A model generated the notes under the pieces. The model had not been told where the DNA came from and did not search any database. It worked only from the letters and a program-made list of their open reading frames with translations. This document shows positions 35,055 through 43,831 of a DNA stretch of 64,000 nucleotides, one piece after another. This DNA comes from Candidatus Melainabacteria bacterium (lineage in GTDB: Bacteria > Cyanobacteriota > Vampirovibrionia > Obscuribacterales > Obscuribacteraceae): positions 16,725 to 80,724 of the forward strand of contig PLXC01000118.1 of the NCBI GenBank assembly GCA_003151275.1, read 5' to 3'. The translations under genes were made by a program, and so were the position numbers. The first letter of the stretch is position 1; each line of letters starts with the position of its first letter.

Positions 35055-36831
35055 TGCACCCGTTTGTCATGACATGCCCGAACGTCAATCTGTTTTGGAA
35101 GAAGGAAAACGACTTTTGCGTGATCGGGGTGAGTATGGACATTATGAGTCAGGCAGGTTTCAACATTCGGAGGGCATTAGGTTTTTCCCTGCAGATACGC
35201 GTCATTTTGAATTAGACGAGCCAGCCTCCTCGCCTTCCTACTCTGATATGTTGCATAACTATACTCTTAGATATGATGCATCTGAGCCAGCACCCTTAGA
35301 ACTAGCACAGTTGGGGGAGAATTTCAGGCAGACGGCAGACGCGAACACTTTGTATATGAGCCTGCTGAAAGCTGATAAACAAAAGACGATGTCGGACGTA
35401 CAAAAAGCTGCAACTATGGAAGGTGCGGCGCGCACCACACTAATGCTTCGCTCTAAGTATCAGTTCAGAGAATCGGTCGACCTAACCGAAGTCCGCAATT
35501 TCGAGGAAGCTCCAAAACCGCCTGAAGAACTATTCTTTAGCCGATTCAAACTTGTCCGGCGATATGTGGTTCTCGACGCAATCGCACAATCACCATCAAC
35601 CATCAGCGAAAAAGAGTGGAACTTTATAGAGTCACTTTACACTCAAGCTCTCGCAATCAGGACCGGAATTGGCGATAAGAACGAGCCATTGATTTCTGAT
35701 TTGTTGATCTTAGGTGCTCTAAACGAGCGGAAGAAAAATCTGAATGAGGCTCTCTCGTACTACCTTCGAGCAGCACAAGTTGACGAGAAAACGAGTGCAG
35801 ACCTTGCTAATTTCCTGAGCCGAAACAATACGTTTGATGTTCCTAAAGGCCTTCGGTCAGAGGTGCTCACTCTCTTGAACAAATCGCATGATAGCAAAGC
35901 TCTTTCGGCATTAATTCAGGACAAAGCTAACAATGATGGTTTCCCCTCCGCAGTCGGCCTATTTAAACTCACCGCAGACTCGCACATTATCTTGACTGCA
36001 GATGCGTTGTTAGTCGTATTGAATTCTGCGACTGTCAGCGATTTACCCGCAATGGAACTATACCTCGAGCACGTATGGGTCGATTCGCCAGAATTTGAGA
36101 CAAGATTCAATAGTGTGATGCTTGCAATGACGAAGCGCGGTTGGACTGATCAAGCCAATTCTATTTGCGACGAAATCATGCATCAGAACAGCTCAGAACG
36201 AGCGATTAGACCTTCTCTCATAATAGCAAGTTGGTACGTTCAATCAAACAATTTTGAACGCAGTATAAAGGCCTATCAAAACACTCTCAACACGATCAAT
36301 GAAAAACACTACTCGGCTGAACAGTCCCTCGAAAATCTAGCTCAATTGAAGAGCATAATCGCGAAGGATTCGAACCGGTCTCAGGAATACGATTCGATCA
36401 AAAAAGCAGTTGAGCGCTCAACTAAGTTCTATGAAGATCAAATTCGACGCAGACAATGCCTGGAGATGGCAAAACAGCTAAATGAAACTGCTTTCAATTT
36501 GGAAAAGCGCACTCATTTCGATATGGCACGCAAGTTGTATCAGCAAGCGCTCGAGATAAAACAACTAAACCTTGCTCCCAATGATCCAGAGACAGCAAAA
36601 CAAATAATTGATTTAGCACGCGTTGCGACAGAACAAAATAAATATGTTGAGGCACAACGTCTTTATGAGAAGGCACTGTCCACGCTTAGAAAAAATCCGC
36701 TTACCGATGCATCAGATACCATCGCTGCTTTAGAAAGTTATGGACAGATGTTGAACGATTCCAAACAAGCTCCCAAAGCAAACCAGATTTACAATGAAGC
36801 TAGAATGATGGCTGGAAAGACACATCATTAG
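34981..36831 (+). CDS. exported TPR-repeat protein
   Basis: 616 residues from a GTG that starts a signal peptide (MLFLFYLIFSLTITAMFAPTAGA). The first 200 residues have no recognised domain. TPR units appear near 220-265 (IESLYTQALAIRTGIGDKNE, LLILGALNERKKNLNEALSYYLRA) and densely at 495-610 (ETAFNLEKRTHFDMARKLYQQALEI, LARVATEQNKYVEAQRLYEKAL, LESYGQMLNDSKQAPKANQIY). The middle is alpha-helical and may hold degenerate repeats. Role unknown; probably a periplasmic scaffold. The GTG lacks a spaced ribosome site, and an upstream ORF with a strong one overlaps it. Confidence 0.8.
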   Translation: MLFLFYLIFSLTITAMFAPTAGAADAPVCHDMPERQSVLEEGKRLLRDRGEYGHYESGRFQHSEGIRFFPADTRHFELDEPASSPSYSDMLHNYTLRYDASEPAPLELAQLGENFRQTADANTLYMSLLKADKQKTMSDVQKAATMEGAARTTLMLRSKYQFRESVDLTEVRNFEEAPKPPEELFFSRFKLVRRYVVLDAIAQSPSTISEKEWNFIESLYTQALAIRTGIGDKNEPLISDLLILGALNERKKNLNEALSYYLRAAQVDEKTSADLANFLSRNNTFDVPKGLRSEVLTLLNKSHDSKALSALIQDKANNDGFPSAVGLFKLTADSHIILTADALLVVLNSATVSDLPAMELYLEHVWVDSPEFETRFNSVMLAMTKRGWTDQANSICDEIMHQNSSERAIRPSLIIASWYVQSNNFERSIKAYQNTLNTINEKHYSAEQSLENLAQLKSIIAKDSNRSQEYDSIKKAVERSTKFYEDQIRRRQCLEMAKQLNETAFNLEKRTHFDMARKLYQQALEIKQLNLAPNDPETAKQIIDLARVATEQNKYVEAQRLYEKALSTLRKNPLTDASDTIAALESYGQMLNDSKQAPKANQIYNEARMMAGKTHH

Positions 36832-36860
36832 GTAATCAATCAGGACAGAATAACTATTCA

Positions 36861-37307
36861 TCAGATCTGGAAGACCAATTCGAAAGAGAACTCGGGATCT
36901 TGTGAGATGTCGGTGTAGCGAATCCAATGAGGAGTCAGTTTGAAATACCGCTGTGTATCAAGATCTGCATAGATCGCTGACCCTGGATTTTTTTCGAGAT
37001 GGATCTCCTTATATTTCGCGAAATCTTCTTTGCCGACTTCACTAGCGATTCCTTCGTACTGAATCGTCTTGAAGTCATCCCAACCAACAACGACAGCACA
37101 ATGCGGATCCGCCTTTAGGTTTCGATATTTCCTAGTGGCGTTGCTGGTGCCAAATACAAGTTCAAAATCGCCTCGCTGGGAAAAAACAACTACGGCTGAT
37201 TGGGGTTTCCCTTGCCAACTGCTTGATACCACGGCCAGCGTATGCGCCCTGATAATGTCGGCGACTAACTTCAATTGATCATCCCGACTCATATCGTCCT
37301 CTTCCAT
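36861..37307 (-). CDS. pyridoxamine 5'-phosphate oxidase-like flavin/F420-binding protein
   Basis: 148 residues of the split-barrel PPOX family: IIRAHTLAVVSSSWQGKPQSAVVVFSQRGDFELVFGTSNATRKYRNLKADPHCAVVVGWD is the full signature, with the flavin-phosphate-binding region in ATRKYRNLK. Members reduce or oxidise small molecules or scavenge haem with a bound flavin or F420; the substrate here is unknown. Two starts are plausible: ATG 37307 (GGAAG, three bases) and ATG 37292 (AGAGG, five bases), giving 148 or 143 residues. Confidence 0.85.
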   Translation of the reverse strand: MEEDDMSRDDQLKLVADIIRAHTLAVVSSSWQGKPQSAVVVFSQRGDFELVFGTSNATRKYRNLKADPHCAVVVGWDDFKTIQYEGIASEVGKEDFAKYKEIHLEKNPGSAIYADLDTQRYFKLTPHWIRYTDISQDPEFSFELVFQI

Positions 37308-37317
37308 TCTCTTCCGT

Positions 37318-37342
37318 TAGAGGCGGATTGGAAATCCGCGCT
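37318..37342. repeat. copy of the short palindromic repeat
   Basis: GCGGATT-gga-AATCCGC (37323-37339), with flanking GAG and GCTTC, is the inverse of the hairpin at 7732-7748. It follows the start of the PPOX gene. Confidence 0.5.
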
Positions 37343-37421
37343 TCACGTCGGGCCAGGTAAATATGATCTTCGAGGAAAGAAACATCCGAGCTGCGTTCGA
37401 TCGGCACCATATATGATGCCA

Positions 37422-37961
37422 TCAATCTGAAGCAGGTTTTGGGTCGACTGTTTCGTAGATAATCAACGGAATGTTAGTAGTTGGATCATTTATGGGCGTG
37501 CCATATTGCCCTGCAGCCCATGCGGCGAATTGATTTTGTCCATCACTAAGCAGCACGATTGAACCCGCCGGAGCATTCCAGGAATCCGGAAATTTGACTA
37601 CCTGCCCATTGACCAAAGGCAAGCTGCGAATGCTCGGGTCCATAGCAATTGCAAATTGATAATAGGTTCGGTAGGTGTTTCTACTCTGAGGAACGATCGT
37701 GGTGTCTCCGGGAGTCAGGCTTACACGCTTAAACACGGTCATCAGCGCGTCATCGAGTTCTGGTTGCAGCTGAGGGAAATGGTCGTGGGTGAGCCGATAC
37801 TGGCGCATCGCCGCAGCAGCCTCACGCACTTGCCTGATCAAATCTTGCTGACCCAATGCCATACCCCCTTGCGCTTGGCAAGGCGGAGTCGGAAAAGCTA
37901 AAACTATGATGCCAACAGTAGCCAAGACCATGAGTCCAATTCGAAAGTACTTTGAAAACAT
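37422..37961 (-). CDS. exported hypothetical protein
   Basis: The start is placed at ATG 37961 (MFSKYFRIGLMVLATVGIIV), with GGGG eight bases upstream and an immediate signal peptide ending near CQA; the frame reaches back 12 codons without support. The mature part is about 150 residues: a helix (QDLIRQVREAAAAMRQYRLTHDHFPQ) and a beta-rich remainder. The first helix followed by YRLTHDHFP is reminiscent of type IV pilin/pseudopilin-like exported proteins with the pattern 'AAxxYRxxHGxYP', but no prepilin site is seen. Function unknown. Confidence 0.6.
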   Translation of the reverse strand: MFSKYFRIGLMVLATVGIIVLAFPTPPCQAQGGMALGQQDLIRQVREAAAAMRQYRLTHDHFPQLQPELDDALMTVFKRVSLTPGDTTIVPQSRNTYRTYYQFAIAMDPSIRSLPLVNGQVVKFPDSWNAPAGSIVLLSDGQNQFAAWAAGQYGTPINDPTTNIPLIIYETVDPKPASD

Positions 37962-38207
37962 TTGGTAGCCCCATGGGAAATTATCAGTCGTTCGCAATAG
38001 TCGTCCGCTATTACATCCTATATATACGTTCTACTTTTCTTGGCTATATCCGTTCTCTTTTCTTGCTGCCAAAAAAACTAAAAAAGAGAACGAATGGGCT
38101 TCCGATGGCGATATTGAACCAGAAAACATGACAACGTCAATTTTTACATACCCTGTGAGGGTTGGAGCACTTAATGTTCTGGGTATAGCGAGAAAGAAGT
38201 GAAATAA

Positions 38208-38552
38208 GTGATTTCGGAGTCCATGGACGACCACACGGCAAGTAAAGAACTGAATAAATGGCTTGCCGACCACATAGCGGAGGCGCGTCTTTGCGCTGGT
38301 GAAATCACAGAATTTGTGCAATGGTTGACACACAGGGAGAACGGAGCAAACGAGCGGCAGATAATGCGCAAATCGACAGATGTTCAGGAGTTTTTGTTTT
38401 GGTTTAAGGACCGAATTCGCGAGAGTTCTATAAACGAATCGGAAAAGCAGCAACTAAAGGGCTGGCTTTTCGGTAAACTAACGAACAGCGCGTTAAGTGC
38501 TGACGAGGCTGAGCGGATTAAAGAGCATCTGACCGAGTCCGTTGACAGCTAA
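38208..38552 (+). CDS. small hypothetical protein
   Basis: 114 residues, alpha-helical and charged, no signal peptide. The frame opens with GTG at 38208; an ATG at 38223 (MDDHTASKEL) is alternative, with GGAG three bases upstream. Internal pattern: two similar helical halves (ITEFVQWLTHRENGANERQI and VQEFLFWFKDRIRESSINES), possibly a duplication. No family is recognised. The next gene begins 22 bases downstream, so they are probably one operon. Confidence 0.5.
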   Translation: MISESMDDHTASKELNKWLADHIAEARLCAGEITEFVQWLTHRENGANERQIMRKSTDVQEFLFWFKDRIRESSINESEKQQLKGWLFGKLTNSALSADEAERIKEHLTESVDS

Positions 38553-38574
38553 CTTTGTATCAGGAGTAAATTTG

Positions 38575-38853
38575 ATGCCAGTCATTTTGGGAGTTGTACC
38601 AGGTTCGCAGTCCGGGCTTCTGCAGAACATGCGGAGCTGGATTGAACAATATAGACCTGGACACACGCTGCAAGAATTTATGGTCGACGACCAGATTAGG
38701 TCGAAAATCGCGATGCTGGTTTATAAGCAGATTCGCCTCTCAGATGCCTCCCTAGTTGGGGTGCTGATCGAACCACTGTGCCACACTGAGCATGAGCAAA
38801 CATCGCTTCGAAACCTTGCCATGAGTCAAGGACTAAGTTTCTATTTGTTGTAG
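38575..38853 (+). CDS. small hypothetical protein
   Basis: The start is ATG 38575, with AGGAG eight bases upstream. 92 residues: MPVILGVVPGSQSGLLQNMRSW, later LQEFMVDDQIRSKIAMLVYKQ. Soluble and mixed alpha/beta; no domain recognised. It follows the gene at 38208 in a likely two-gene unit. A palindrome GCACCAAATATAGTGC (38864-38879) lies just downstream. Confidence 0.55.
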   Translation: MPVILGVVPGSQSGLLQNMRSWIEQYRPGHTLQEFMVDDQIRSKIAMLVYKQIRLSDASLVGVLIEPLCHTEHEQTSLRNLAMSQGLSFYLL

Positions 38854-38863
38854 GTTTGCTTTC

Positions 38864-38879
38864 GCACCAAATATAGTGC
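38864..38879. repeat. short palindrome, one of three similar copies
   Basis: GCACCAAATATAGTGC. A near-identical perfect version, GCACCAAATATGGTGC, is at 43644-43659, and CACCAAATTTGGTG is at 23643-23656. Two of the three lie just after gene ends. Confidence 0.45.
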
Positions 38880-38901
38880 CGAAGCGATAAATTTACGGTA
38901 G

Positions 38902-38915
38902 CCGCGCTCCATTTC
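38902..38915. repeat. arm of the short palindromic repeat
   Basis: CGCGCTCCATTTCT matches the right arm at 7817-7830. It lies at the 3' end of the beta-amylase gene. Confidence 0.4.
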
Positions 38916-41884
38916 TAGGAAGCCGTTTTTGTTCTGAAGAAGTGCTGCCACCATGATGGTTGCACCGAATGCACGGCAGTTACAAGCTCGGACATCTTGG
39001 CTCTGGCTAATGGATTATTCACGACGTCACTCATGCGCAAGAAGGCTGCGCCATGGTAATAGCCATCTTGCTGTGGAAGGTCAAAGAACGATGCCATCCG
39101 GTCCCAAGCTGCTGGATCGGAGAGATTACCATTCAGAGCATTCTCTCCCTTCAACCATAAGCCCTGACGCTCTGCTTCTTGTCCGAACCATGTAGCAAGC
39201 GTGTGCGGAAGAGCCTTGATGGCGGGTCCATTGTCTCCGTCAGGCATTTCGATAGCGGTGAATGCAGGCACTATGACTGTGTCCGAACCTTGTAAGGTTG
39301 GCTGAATTTTACGGAACATAGACAGGAGAGGACGATATCCGCGTCCAGCGGCATCACTATTCCAGTCACCGCGGCTGGTGCGAATCAAACCAGCGGCAAG
39401 TTCAGCTTGACGGTCACCGAGGATTACATTGTCTCCGTCAAGTGCCCCTGCACGCCAGTGCACACCTGGAACTTTTGCACCAAGATCGACGCCAGCAAAT
39501 GCCGAGTCATTCTTGGCAAAAATTGAGGCAGCAAGAGTCATAACTCTTTCGCCGTGATCGATCAATGATTGGTTGTACCAGTCGAAGAAGTCTCTTCCAT
39601 ACTGTGTATTGAAATTGTCGCCGCGCTCAAAAAATTCTTTAGCATTGGTTGGCGGAAGAATATGGGAATCATCAAGGTTCTGAATTCCCCAAGCTTTGCC
39701 TAAAGCTTCGTCGCCACCATATTTGAGTTTGACGTAATCGCGGAATGAAGATATCGCCATGTCCGAATATGCTTGTAGTCCGCCACGCGTTGGATAACCT
39801 GTGTTAGTGTCATGCGAATTGTAGGATGGATACCGCAACTCTCCGGCAGGTCCAAGGCTGATGTTCACTTCACCTATGCTCTTGCGTTTGCCGGCAAAAT
39901 GATCCTGGAAGTTTTTCATCACCGACGCATAATGCTCTTGAGCAAGTTCATCGGCCCAGAGCGAAATGTATTCCTTACTCGAGTTACCTTGTTCGCTCTT
40001 GTACTTGAAAGAATCAGGCGTGCTATTCGGCAGTTTAGTTGCGAGATCGGCCCAAATCCATTGAGGGAGCGGAATATTTACAGTGTCACCAACGTTGCCG
40101 CCACACTCATGGAACGAAAGAATTGGGTTCCATCTTAGACCGGATTTGATAATGTGATCGCTCAGTTTGTCAAAGTAAGTAAAATCGAATTTGCCTTTTT
40201 CAGGCTCGATCATTCCCCACCAAACATCGGTGGAAACGGCATCCACACCTAGTTTCTTTGCTTCTCCCAGCTGTCTGTCAAACTCCGCCCAAGCGGCTTT
40301 GGATTCGGGACTATTTGGATTGGCAGCATCACCGATCATCAATGGTGCCATGACATTGAAGTTGGTTTGTCCACCATCCAAACGAGTCACAGAATTAAAT
40401 CCGTTATCGCGCCATGTTTTGACTTCTTGAGGTTGGGCACCATTAGCAAGAAGCAAATGATTATTGTTGTCTGTTAACAAGAAGATTTTGCCACGCACAT
40501 CTGGTGAATCAAAAACGTGTTTGGCGCGGTCTCCTGCTGAGAGTGTTTCTGGATATGCAGTTGCAATAACGTCGGCTTTATCGGCGTCAGGCAACAGCTT
40601 TCCTTCCGTCTTTGTTAACTGCTGGACGAATAAACTCTTTTCGGGACCCAGTTCTGGCTTCTCTTTAGTGCCGCCAATGATTTCGCGAACTCGGAGCATC
40701 GCTGATTCTGACTTAGTTTGACGAAATGCATCCAGTGCTTCTTTCCCTGACGAGATCACAAACTCTTTTGGAGCGGGAACCGTTTGCGGCGGAAGTGGTG
40801 CCACTTCAACGGAACGAACATCGGTGTACGCAGTCGTATCGATCGGAACTTTAATATCGCCGGCTTTCGGAGGAACAGCTTTTTCACCATTCACAGCAGG
40901 TGAATTAACAAGCTGATCAAGCACGCTGTCAGTTCGAATCAAAGTTGACGGAGCAGCTTTACCGAGCATGTCTAGCGTGCCGCGATTTGACTCGGCTGGC
41001 GGCACAGCAATTTTATGAGTAATTAGTGGTGATTGCGGCTCTTCGGGTATGACGACGTTGCTTCGCTCTCGACGCGGTGTTGATACCACTTCTGCAGATG
41101 GCGTTAATTTCGCGCCGGTCCCGGCGGCTGCGCCCATAATTAATCCTTCGATGGCAGCGCTCTGCACAACTTTCGACAAATTGAATTTTTCACCAGCGTC
41201 TTGCTGGCGAACGATCTCATTGCCACCACCAGTGACTATACCAAATGTGGTGCCCATGGCAATTCCGCCACCAATCTGACTCTTTACCAGCGCACCTTTT
41301 GTGGCAGCGTTGAGAGTTCCAAATGCGCCTTCGCCGATTCCCCAGGCAGCAGCGTCGAAAATCATCGACTTCGCATTGAAAACGTTAGAAGCGACTCTAC
41401 CAGCTGCTTTGGTCGGATCGGTGAAAATGTCTCTCTGATAGATGTCGTCTGCGGCACGACTGCCCATGCCAATCAAGACACCTTTGGTGGGAGCAAACGT
41501 GTAATTCGCCCCGACAACATGAAAAATGCCTTTCATCGTGGCGCCTTTCGCGGCACCCAAACCGAAGTCCTCGAGTTGCTGAGACAATGGGGTATCCGGC
41601 CTTGCTTGTCCTAAGCCGTATGCCAAGACCGCGCCCACCATTCCAGCTTTGCCGCCGGTAAACAAGGAAGTCGTTTTGATAAAATCGGAAGCGTAGTGGT
41701 CTACGGTTGTTCGCAGGGAAGCGTCGGAAATAAACCGCGAGGTGACGACATCGACGCCCTTTTCCAAGTAACTCTGGGGCGGATCCTGCGATTTTGGAGG
41801 GGAAATCCTATTAAATAAAGCCGAATCGTGGTTGACTTCGGTTGAAGGTTTGACAGCTGGTTTGTCGTTTGGGTTATCTGGCAT
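38915..41884 (-). CDS. beta-amylase (GH14) with a long N-terminal extension
   Basis: 989 residues. Residues about 505-935 are a GH14 barrel: DAVSTDVWWGMIEPEKG, ILSFHECGGNVGDTVNIPLPQWIW, NISLGPAGELRYPSYNS with the acid Glu near 682, VPGVHWRAG, and RQAELAAGL with the base Glu near 828. The family releases maltose from non-reducing ends of alpha-1,4 glucans. Residues 1-290 have Gly/Ala-rich amphipathic stretches (AAAWGIGEGAFGTLNAATKGA, GGGIAMGTTFGIVTGGGNEI) resembling those in the giant protein at 52048; 290-500 is a linker plus a small domain. No signal peptide. GH14 is unusual in bacteria. Confidence 0.85.
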   Translation of the reverse strand: MPDNPNDKPAVKPSTEVNHDSALFNRISPPKSQDPPQSYLEKGVDVVTSRFISDASLRTTVDHYASDFIKTTSLFTGGKAGMVGAVLAYGLGQARPDTPLSQQLEDFGLGAAKGATMKGIFHVVGANYTFAPTKGVLIGMGSRAADDIYQRDIFTDPTKAAGRVASNVFNAKSMIFDAAAWGIGEGAFGTLNAATKGALVKSQIGGGIAMGTTFGIVTGGGNEIVRQQDAGEKFNLSKVVQSAAIEGLIMGAAAGTGAKLTPSAEVVSTPRRERSNVVIPEEPQSPLITHKIAVPPAESNRGTLDMLGKAAPSTLIRTDSVLDQLVNSPAVNGEKAVPPKAGDIKVPIDTTAYTDVRSVEVAPLPPQTVPAPKEFVISSGKEALDAFRQTKSESAMLRVREIIGGTKEKPELGPEKSLFVQQLTKTEGKLLPDADKADVIATAYPETLSAGDRAKHVFDSPDVRGKIFLLTDNNNHLLLANGAQPQEVKTWRDNGFNSVTRLDGGQTNFNVMAPLMIGDAANPNSPESKAAWAEFDRQLGEAKKLGVDAVSTDVWWGMIEPEKGKFDFTYFDKLSDHIIKSGLRWNPILSFHECGGNVGDTVNIPLPQWIWADLATKLPNSTPDSFKYKSEQGNSSKEYISLWADELAQEHYASVMKNFQDHFAGKRKSIGEVNISLGPAGELRYPSYNSHDTNTGYPTRGGLQAYSDMAISSFRDYVKLKYGGDEALGKAWGIQNLDDSHILPPTNAKEFFERGDNFNTQYGRDFFDWYNQSLIDHGERVMTLAASIFAKNDSAFAGVDLGAKVPGVHWRAGALDGDNVILGDRQAELAAGLIRTSRGDWNSDAAGRGYRPLLSMFRKIQPTLQGSDTVIVPAFTAIEMPDGDNGPAIKALPHTLATWFGQEAERQGLWLKGENALNGNLSDPAAWDRMASFFDLPQQDGYYHGAAFLRMSDVVNNPLARAKMSELVTAVHSVQPSWWQHFFRTKTAS

Positions 41885-42057
41885 TCCAGGTCAGGTTCTA
41901 CGTTGAGGGAACTTTTCTGCATACAAATCTATCTGTGAAGTGCATCGCTAACAATGGGGGAAGCACCATGCCCGAAGTTGGCTGAGCAAGGGGTGGGGAG
42001 AGACAGAGAACACAGGCTCTGCCCAGGTGTCCCGGCTTAATTACACACGGAGGGGCA

Positions 42058-42423
42058 ATGCTCTTGCCACGCCGAATCTTAATAGTCGAAGATAATCCGG
42101 TAAACCAGAAAGTCCTGCACTATCTGATTACTGGACAAGGCTTCCAAGCTGAAATTGCCGCTAATGGCGTCAAGGCCCTTGACGCGTTCAAGCCCGACCA
42201 ATTCGTTCTCATCTTCATGGACCTGCGTATGCCACTAATGGACGGCTTCGAGACGACACGTGAGCTGCGAAAATCAGGCTGCGAGATTCCGATTATTGCT
42301 ATTACAGCCAGCGAGCAAGAGGACGACAGAATTAAAAGCGTCGATGCAGGCATGGACGGCTTTCTTACCAAACCGTTTAATAAATTGGACTTTGATGGCG
42401 TCCTCAAACAGTGGCTAATTTGA
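42058..42423 (+). CDS. single-domain response regulator (CheY-like)
   Basis: 121 residues forming only a receiver domain. RRILIVEDNPVNQKVLHYLI has the acidic metal-binding pair, LIFMDLRMPLMDGFETTRELR the phospho-accepting Asp, AITASE the switch Thr, and FLTKPFNKLDF the conserved Lys. VEDNPVNQ is typical of receivers that work with hybrid kinases. It has no output domain, so it probably signals by protein contact. GGAGG lies five bases before the ATG. No kinase adjoins it, but two kinase genes lie 4 kb to the right. Confidence 0.9.
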   Translation: MLLPRRILIVEDNPVNQKVLHYLITGQGFQAEIAANGVKALDAFKPDQFVLIFMDLRMPLMDGFETTRELRKSGCEIPIIAITASEQEDDRIKSVDAGMDGFLTKPFNKLDFDGVLKQWLI

Positions 42424-42457
42424 ATTGCGCTCAGGCTCTATAAGCTAAGATCGAGAA

Positions 42458-43000
42458 ATGGTCGAGAATGAAACGCGCAAAGTCAAAGCTATTCCGCTAA
42501 GACGCCTAAAAATGAGCCGCCCGACAGAGCGACTGGCTGCGCCAATCAATTTCGGGAAATATCGCTGCCGTAGACTCACTGATGTCGATGGAGCGATGAT
42601 TGGTCGGCTCCTGTGTACTTCCTTCCGCGGAACTATAGATGATGCGGAACATCAGACCGACGAGCAGTGGCGAAATATAGCCATTCGTACTTTTTGGCAG
42701 GGCATTTGCCACAAATCATCCCTGGTCCTATTTGAGGGGAACACCCCGATTTGCGCTATGGTTGTGGTTCCCCATCGACACTCTCGCTCTCTCGATCTGG
42801 CCATGACTCACCCCTTTTACCGAGGGCAGGGGTTGGCGGAGCTTTTAATTCGCCAATGCTTGCACAATCTCAATCAGACAGGCGTTCAAAGCATGAGCCT
42901 ATGGGTCACAGAACAAAACGCACCGGCACTGCGTTTATATGAAAAGCTCGGATTCGAAACCCAATCCGACTTTTACTGCCTCAAGGTGGTATTTACTTGA
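42458..43000 (+). CDS. GNAT family N-acetyltransferase
   Basis: 180 residues. The acetyl-CoA-binding motif A is LDLAMTHPFYRGQGLAELLIRQCLHNL (R/Q-x-x-G-x-G/A in YRGQGLA), followed by VQSMSLWVTEQNAPALRLYEKLGFET, the usual motif B. It acetylates an amine of unknown identity; the YRGQGLAELLI form is like the RimI-type branch. Start uncertain: ATG 42458 and ATG 42512 (MSRPTERL) both lack strong ribosome sites. It follows the CheY gene by 34 bases. Confidence 0.85.
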   Translation: MVENETRKVKAIPLRRLKMSRPTERLAAPINFGKYRCRRLTDVDGAMIGRLLCTSFRGTIDDAEHQTDEQWRNIAIRTFWQGICHKSSLVLFEGNTPICAMVVVPHRHSRSLDLAMTHPFYRGQGLAELLIRQCLHNLNQTGVQSMSLWVTEQNAPALRLYEKLGFETQSDFYCLKVVFT

Positions 43001-43041
43001 GCACAATTGTGTATCCTGTTTTAGTAACCGTTGGCTGACAC

Positions 43042-43644
43042 ATGACTTCAGTCCCAGATAGCAGCGATCCCTTAAAATTCGACGTCACACAAATCCGTGA
43101 CGATTCACTGCGCGCTCACCTTTTAGCGGCTCAAGAGCTGCACCTTACGGGACGTACACGTCAGGCCGAGGAGAGATATCGCCAAGCTTTGCAATTTGCT
43201 GAAGCAACGTATGGGCCGCAGCACTTTTTCTACATGCAAATCTTGATCGCTGTGACCGAATTCTATGAAGCGCTTGGTGAGATGGAAGAGGTGCGCAAGA
43301 TTGGCAAGCGAGTTGCTCAGTCTGGACTGGAACGGAAACTGCTAAAAACCAAAGAGGAAGGCAGCGAAGATTCTGTCAAAACGGTGAAAGCACCACTGCC
43401 TGTTGAAATTCGCAAAGCCGCACAAATTCTAGGCGTTCCCTTCGATGACCTGACACCAACGACGGTGCACAAAGCATGGCGTTCGCAAATGTCGTTGCGC
43501 ACAGTCCATCCCGATCTCGGTGGAGAAGCTGAATCAGCAGTTTTAGTGAACAAGGCGAAAGCGCAACTTGATGCCTGGTTTGAAGAACGATCACCGAAGC
43601 TCGGTAAAAAACTAAACAAACCAACGGATAAGAAATCCGGGTAG
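43042..43644 (+). CDS. TPR protein with C-terminal J-domain-like region
   Basis: 200 residues. Residues about 25-95 are TPR-like (AAQELHLTGRTRQAEERYRQALQFAEATYG, EFYEALGEMEEVRKIGKRV). Residues about 130-185 resemble a DnaJ J-domain: AAQILGVPFDDLTPTTVHKAWRSQMSLRTVHPDLGGEAESAVLVNKAKAQL, with the HPD tripeptide that stimulates DnaK ATPase. The loop and helix III are normal, so it may be an active cochaperone that brings TPR-bound clients to Hsp70. The ribosome site before the ATG is poor. It is followed by a palindrome at 43644-43659. Confidence 0.7.
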   Translation: MTSVPDSSDPLKFDVTQIRDDSLRAHLLAAQELHLTGRTRQAEERYRQALQFAEATYGPQHFFYMQILIAVTEFYEALGEMEEVRKIGKRVAQSGLERKLLKTKEEGSEDSVKTVKAPLPVEIRKAAQILGVPFDDLTPTTVHKAWRSQMSLRTVHPDLGGEAESAVLVNKAKAQLDAWFEERSPKLGKKLNKPTDKKSG

Positions 43645-43659
43645 CACCAAATATGGTGC
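43644..43659. repeat. perfect short palindrome
   Basis: GCACCAAATATGGTGC begins at the stop codon of the TPR/J gene. It matches the copy at 38864-38879 and has no T-run, so it is a weak terminator at best. Confidence 0.45.
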
Positions 43660-43831
43660 ATTCGTTTACAGTAGAGAGCCTTTAGCTTTGCAACCACACC
43701 GCCGAATAGCAAACACTTGTGGCTAATTTGTGAATATCGCTTTTAATCTAGAATAGCGGATTTAAGCGCCAAGTTTAGTATCGCAATTACCTTTTTGATG
43801 TAGTATTGCGGTCATCAATCTAGGAGGATTT

